A stretch of DNA of 16,189 nt from positions 1 to 16,189 of the forward strand of contig JAJYZY010000050.1 of NCBI GenBank assembly GCA_021799715.1, given 5' to 3'. Below are positions 13,113 through 16,189 of this stretch, one piece after another; the first letter of the stretch is position 1; every line of letters starts with the position of its first letter. The position numbers were made by a program, and so were the translations under genes. The notes under the pieces were generated by a model. That model made no database searches and had not been told where the DNA came from. It saw only the letters and a program-made list of their open reading frames with translations. The DNA is from Planctomycetota bacterium (GTDB lineage: Bacteria; Planctomycetota; Phycisphaerae; WQYP01).

Positions 13113-13922
13113 TCAGATCAATCGGGCCACGCCCTGCTTATGGCGACGGCTGATCTGCTGCTGCATATACTCGAAAATTTTCCGGGCGTGCGGAATCTGA
13201 TGAATTTCCATCAGGGCGGTAACCTGGTCGTTGCTGTGAATTTCAATTGTGCCAATTCCCAGCAGCCGTTGAATAAATCCTTGCCGCAGTTGAATATCCA
13301 ATATGCTGCTGATTGAAACCCAGTCGATTTGCCGCGCAAATATGCCGGTATGGGTTTCCACCCGGTCGGCGTTGATGAGACAGCGGCTATTGCGGGCGTT
13401 GAGATAGATCAGAAATGCGGCAAAGACATCCACCGTCAGCACGACCGCAAAAATAATCCCCGCATACGCCCGCAAATCTGGGATTTTATACGTGCCCGCC
13501 GAAATGGCCAGCACGACAATGCAGGTCAAATAGCGGAAAAAATTATCCCACTGGGAAACCGCGACATCAAATACGGCATCTGCCATGGGCTGCTCGGCCG
13601 GTTGATCCGTCGGTTTTTGGGCATCCCCGGCGGTCGTCGGCGGGGATGGAGCATCCACAAATTCACCGCAGTAACGGCATTTCCGCGCTACCATCAAAAT
13701 CATTTCGCCACAGGATGGACACGGTCGCAACGCCGGCGCGGATGGTGCCGTGGGTGATGTTGTGGGTATGGCTGGCGGCGCATCAGAAAGTGTTGCGGCA
13801 ACGGGAATCAGTGTGCGGCTGCAAAATGGGCAAATCAGATGGCGGCCCAACCGCTGGGGCGGAATTTCCAATTCATGCCCGCAGACGCAACGTGCCTGAT
13901 ATGAACGTAAAGGTGTATCCAT
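13113..13922 (-). CDS. Double zinc-ribbon membrane protein with bacterial PH (bPH_2/DUF304) domain
   Basis: This 269-residue protein begins with two cysteine clusters: C12-x-C14 with C31-x2-C34, and C68-x2-C71 with C82-x2-C85 (PCPSCGE and KCRYCGEF), each a likely zinc ribbon, joined by a Pro/Ala/Thr linker. Two transmembrane helices follow at about residues 127-147 and 152-174 (FFRYLTCIVVLAISAGTY; AGIIFAVVLTVDVFAAFLIYL). The rest is a bPH_2-like domain with RCLINADRVETHTGIFARQ and a DIQLRQGFIQRLLGIGTIEI block, characteristic of DUF304 proteins. ATG 13922 is chosen over a TTG at 13946; the sequence before it has only a weak GGGG. It is third in the putative operon, 33 bases after the NPCBM gene. 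The role is unknown; a membrane-surface sensing or scaffold function is inference. Confidence 0.85.
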   Translation of the reverse strand: MDTPLRSYQARCVCGHELEIPPQRLGRHLICPFCSRTLIPVAATLSDAPPAIPTTSPTAPSAPALRPCPSCGEMILMVARKCRYCGEFVDAPSPPTTAGDAQKPTDQPAEQPMADAVFDVAVSQWDNFFRYLTCIVVLAISAGTYKIPDLRAYAGIIFAVVLTVDVFAAFLIYLNARNSRCLINADRVETHTGIFARQIDWVSISSILDIQLRQGFIQRLLGIGTIEIHSNDQVTALMEIHQIPHARKIFEYMQQQISRRHKQGVARLI

Positions 13923-13955
13923 TGCCAATGCCCCGGTTTCCGTCAATAGCCGCCG

Positions 13956-15206
13956 TTACTTCAATAAGGCCGCATCCAGCAGGTCCACCCGCCCGCGCAC
14001 GCCAAACGCATTGTCCCCCGTCATGATAAACGTAAGCCGCTCCACATGTTTTACCGGAAGCACAACCGGTGTCAGGGCATCCCCGACTCTAAGCATGTTG
14101 GAAGTAAAAATGGGTTTGCCATCCGCCCGCACCGTAACTTTGCCCGCACCCCAGGGTCTGGAAGATTGGTCCATGGCTGGAATAAATGTGACCAGGCTGT
14201 AGGCGTCGGCAAGATTATAAGTTAACCGTGTGACCACGTGCGTTCCCAGGCCATGTTTGAAAATTCTGCCGTTCGCGCGCAGCGCCTGCCCGATGCAGTT
14301 TCTGTTTTTCCGCAAACGCCACGGCGGGCCGACATATGGCGTTTGAATATATTGTTGCGGCACCAAATTCGTAAGCCATGATAGATTGCCGCCTGTGATG
14401 TCGATTCGCTTGATGATGTTGATTCCGCAAATCATGGGAGTTAATACCACGGCGGTAAGAGTCACCGTTTGACCTCTGAATGCCAAAGATTCGCCGGTAA
14501 CCACTGTGCCATCCGCGCAGGTAATGTGAATCAGCGGGCCGCGATAAATGGGTGGAGGCACGGTTTGCGCGAGTTTCATCACGTTTACGCGTGCCAGAGG
14601 GATGGTGATCCTGCCCAGTGTGCTTTGCCACTCAACGGCATGCGGCAATATGCGGAGCATGGTGCCGGTGAGTTGGTCTCCATTCAGAAATTGCAGATGA
14701 TCATGGCTTTTGCCCGAAAGTAGCGGGGTTTTGCGGCTGCGCGATAAGCCGGCAACATCATCCAACGGAACAACCAACTTCCCAAACACAAGAGAGTCAA
14801 ATGTAAGTTTCCCGCTGGTGGAACCGTCGGGTGTTCCGGGGAGTAAATCTCCCGTGCGAAGAAGCAGCCACCAGTGCGTCGGGGTGGGGCCGGTTTTTAT
14901 GGTCGCATGCGCATTGTGGCGCAGACTTAACAGCTCTGCGGTCGTGAGATGTATCATTTTATCGCGACTGCGCAGCATGATGTGACCCTTTGTGGTCCAG
15001 CTTTGAATGCCCACGGATGTGATGGTTTCAATGCGGCCATGGGGCGTTAACGCGGCCAGACGCACGGTCCAGCGGCCCAAGCCCGCGCTTTGGGCGGTAA
15101 GGTTTTGTGCTGACAGTGGGCGTGCAGCGGCACACAGCGGAATGACTGCCGACAGTATCAGGCTGATCACGCGAAAAGATGAATAACGGATCAATTGTTT
15201 CTCCAT
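13956..15206 (-). CDS. Secreted protein with C-terminal NPCBM/NEW2-type domain
   Basis: This 416-residue exported protein has an N-terminal signal peptide (positively charged start, hydrophobic core VISLILSAVIPLCAAA, likely cut near residue 33). The middle is beta-rich without a recognised domain: repeated short strands such as KLVVPLDDVAGLSRS and GRITIPLARVNVMKL resemble planctomycete hypothetical proteins. Residues about 310-415 (GLGTHVVTRLTYNLA ... RVDLLDAALL) match the NPCBM/NEW2 carbohydrate-binding module, including the conserved KHGLGTH at the start and the GDNAFGVRGRVDLLDA end. It probably binds glycans in the periplasm or on the surface; no catalytic domain is seen. The start is ATG 15206, one base after the stop of the preceding gene, so translation is coupled. 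Confidence 0.88.
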   Translation of the reverse strand: MEKQLIRYSSFRVISLILSAVIPLCAAARPLSAQNLTAQSAGLGRWTVRLAALTPHGRIETITSVGIQSWTTKGHIMLRSRDKMIHLTTAELLSLRHNAHATIKTGPTPTHWWLLLRTGDLLPGTPDGSTSGKLTFDSLVFGKLVVPLDDVAGLSRSRKTPLLSGKSHDHLQFLNGDQLTGTMLRILPHAVEWQSTLGRITIPLARVNVMKLAQTVPPPIYRGPLIHITCADGTVVTGESLAFRGQTVTLTAVVLTPMICGINIIKRIDITGGNLSWLTNLVPQQYIQTPYVGPPWRLRKNRNCIGQALRANGRIFKHGLGTHVVTRLTYNLADAYSLVTFIPAMDQSSRPWGAGKVTVRADGKPIFTSNMLRVGDALTPVVLPVKHVERLTFIMTGDNAFGVRGRVDLLDAALLK

Positions 15207-15207
15207 C

Positions 15208-16189
15208 TTACTTCTGCAATATCGGCAAATAGCGATCGGGAATCTGGAGAATAATCAAAGCCATGGCCGTGGCGTAGCTCTGTCCGGCACCGCCCGTCCA
15301 GTTTCCCGCGGTTTGCTGCCGCTTGATAAGATCACCGCTGACGGCGGGCCACCATTTGGCCCAGTATTTTCCACCCGCAAGAAACATTGCCTGCGTGCCA
15401 TAATAGTTGCCGTAGAAATAATTTCCCTGATTATTCTGCGGCGTTCCGGGCAGGCACTGCATGAGATAATGCACACCGTTACCGATGGCGGCACCTCTAT
15501 AAATGCCGGCATACAGTAACGCCGCCACGCCCGCCGCCGACCGTGGAAAGGCTGACCCGCCCATATTGAGCATATAACTGAACCAGCCGTCGGCGTTTTG
15601 CAGCCGATGCACAAATGCGATAGCCTTGGTAATGGTGCGTTTGGGAACGGCGATGCCGGCTTCGCGCGCGGCTCGCAAAGCCATCACCTGGCAAATGGTC
15701 ACGGAAATGTCGGCATCCATGGGTACGGGTTGATAGCGCCAGCCGCCCTGGGCGTTTTGCGCATCGATAATCAGGCGAATCGCCCGTTGAAGTTTTTCGT
15801 GCAGGTCCGGAGCATGAGATTCACCATAAATCTCCGCCAGAAATAGCGTGGCAAAGCCCTGCGAATACATTGGATCCGCATCCGTGGGGCCGGCGATCAA
15901 GCCGGAGCGCTGGCAATGATTCAGAATGTAGCGCAAGGCCCGGGAAACGTTTTGCGCGTACCGCCCCTGGCCCGGCAAATTTCCGCCGGCCACAAAGGCC
16001 AACCCGCCCAGGGCGGTAATGGCTGTGGTACCGGAGTCAAAAGAGCCATTGGCATTTTGCCGGGCTGCAAGCCATTTTAACCCCAGTCGCACGGTCTGTT
16101 GAACCCGCGGAGTAATTTCATCCCGCAGCGGACTGGTCTGCCCGGCGACAAACGAGGAAGCCGAAGGCGCGGCCACCACGGTTGAAGGC
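15208..16189 (-). CDS. Squalene-cyclase/prenyltransferase-like toroid protein, 5' end beyond the window
   Basis: At least 326 residues are present. The frame is open to the window edge, and a GTG at 16179 is only an internal codon candidate, so the true start and any signal peptide lie outside. Four QW-like repeats are visible (RQNANGSFDSG, QNAQGGWRYQP, LQNADGWFSYM, QQTAGNWTGG), spread about every 70-110 residues, marking an alpha-alpha toroid of the terpenoid cyclase/prenyltransferase fold. MDADISVTICQVMALRAARE is a pattern I know from planctomycete proteins of this type. The DXDD acid motif of true squalene-hopene cyclases is not seen, so a cyclase reaction is unlikely; the fold is probably used for binding. 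It is the first visible gene of the operon. Confidence 0.85.
   Translation of the reverse strand, partial: PSTVVAAPSASSFVAGQTSPLRDEITPRVQQTVRLGLKWLAARQNANGSFDSGTTAITALGGLAFVAGGNLPGQGRYAQNVSRALRYILNHCQRSGLIAGPTDADPMYSQGFATLFLAEIYGESHAPDLHEKLQRAIRLIIDAQNAQGGWRYQPVPMDADISVTICQVMALRAAREAGIAVPKRTITKAIAFVHRLQNADGWFSYMLNMGGSAFPRSAAGVAALLYAGIYRGAAIGNGVHYLMQCLPGTPQNNQGNYFYGNYYGTQAMFLAGGKYWAKWWPAVSGDLIKRQQTAGNWTGGAGQSYATAMALIILQIPDRYLPILQK

Noticed and set aside
1..16189. CRISPR array, tRNA or rRNA genes
   Set aside because: No regularly spaced direct repeats and no tRNA cloverleaf or rRNA sequence were seen on either strand by eye.
15208..16189. True squalene-hopene cyclase
   Set aside because: QW-like repeats are present, but the DXDD catalytic motif is absent from the visible part and the protein is about half the usual size.

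Overview
The window looks like chromosomal DNA of a Gram-negative planctomycete, most likely near the Phycisphaerae. This rests on three things: a secreted NPCBM/NEW2-type protein beside a periplasmic squalene-cyclase-like toroid protein, several lineage-restricted hypothetical proteins (a zinc-ribbon protein and a long coiled-coil protein), and a lipid A-type acyltransferase together with a surface-sugar acetyltransferase. The taxonomic call is inference from gene families; no rRNA gene or other phylogenetic marker is present.

Layout. 1-1761: a four-helix-bundle S23/IVP-family gene cut in two by a complete IS3-family element (272-1613, minus strand, orfA+orfB, imperfect terminal inverted repeats, 3-bp target duplication); removing the element restores the reading frame exactly. 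1875-2783: an LpxL/HtrB-like acyltransferase. 3159-3935: a tight two-gene pair, a 51-residue basic protein followed by a predicted ADP-ribosyltransferase-like protein, resembling a toxin-antitoxin module. 4193-6270 (minus): a sodium/solute symporter followed by a small two-helix membrane protein. 6358-6661: non-coding, with a strong bulged hairpin that may belong to a structured RNA. 6662-7258: orphan zinc-ribbon protein. 7368-7955: WcaF-like left-handed beta-helix acetyltransferase whose start codon sits in a perfect inverted repeat. 7956-8586: no convincing gene, with a nested palindromic element that looks like a dispersed repeat. 8587-9642: coiled-coil protein. 10026-11477: argininosuccinate lyase (argH).

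11494-16189 (minus) looks like a five-gene operon. In transcription order it holds a toroid squalene-cyclase-like protein (cut by the window edge), an NPCBM-domain secreted protein, a double zinc-ribbon/PH-domain membrane protein, a DUF4870-like membrane protein and an M19 dipeptidase. Spacing is 1 nt, 33 nt, 60 nt and a 1-nt TGATG overlap. It converges on argH with only 16 nt between the stop codons.

The genes form a mixture of envelope functions (acyltransferase, acetyltransferase, symporter, secreted and membrane proteins), one arginine-biosynthesis enzyme and accessory DNA (IS element, putative toxin-antitoxin pair, palindromic repeat). The best leads for something not well described are the small-protein/ART-like pair, the orphan zinc-ribbon gene with its upstream RNA-like hairpin, and the five-gene envelope operon. 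All functional calls come from reading motifs by eye; no database search was run.
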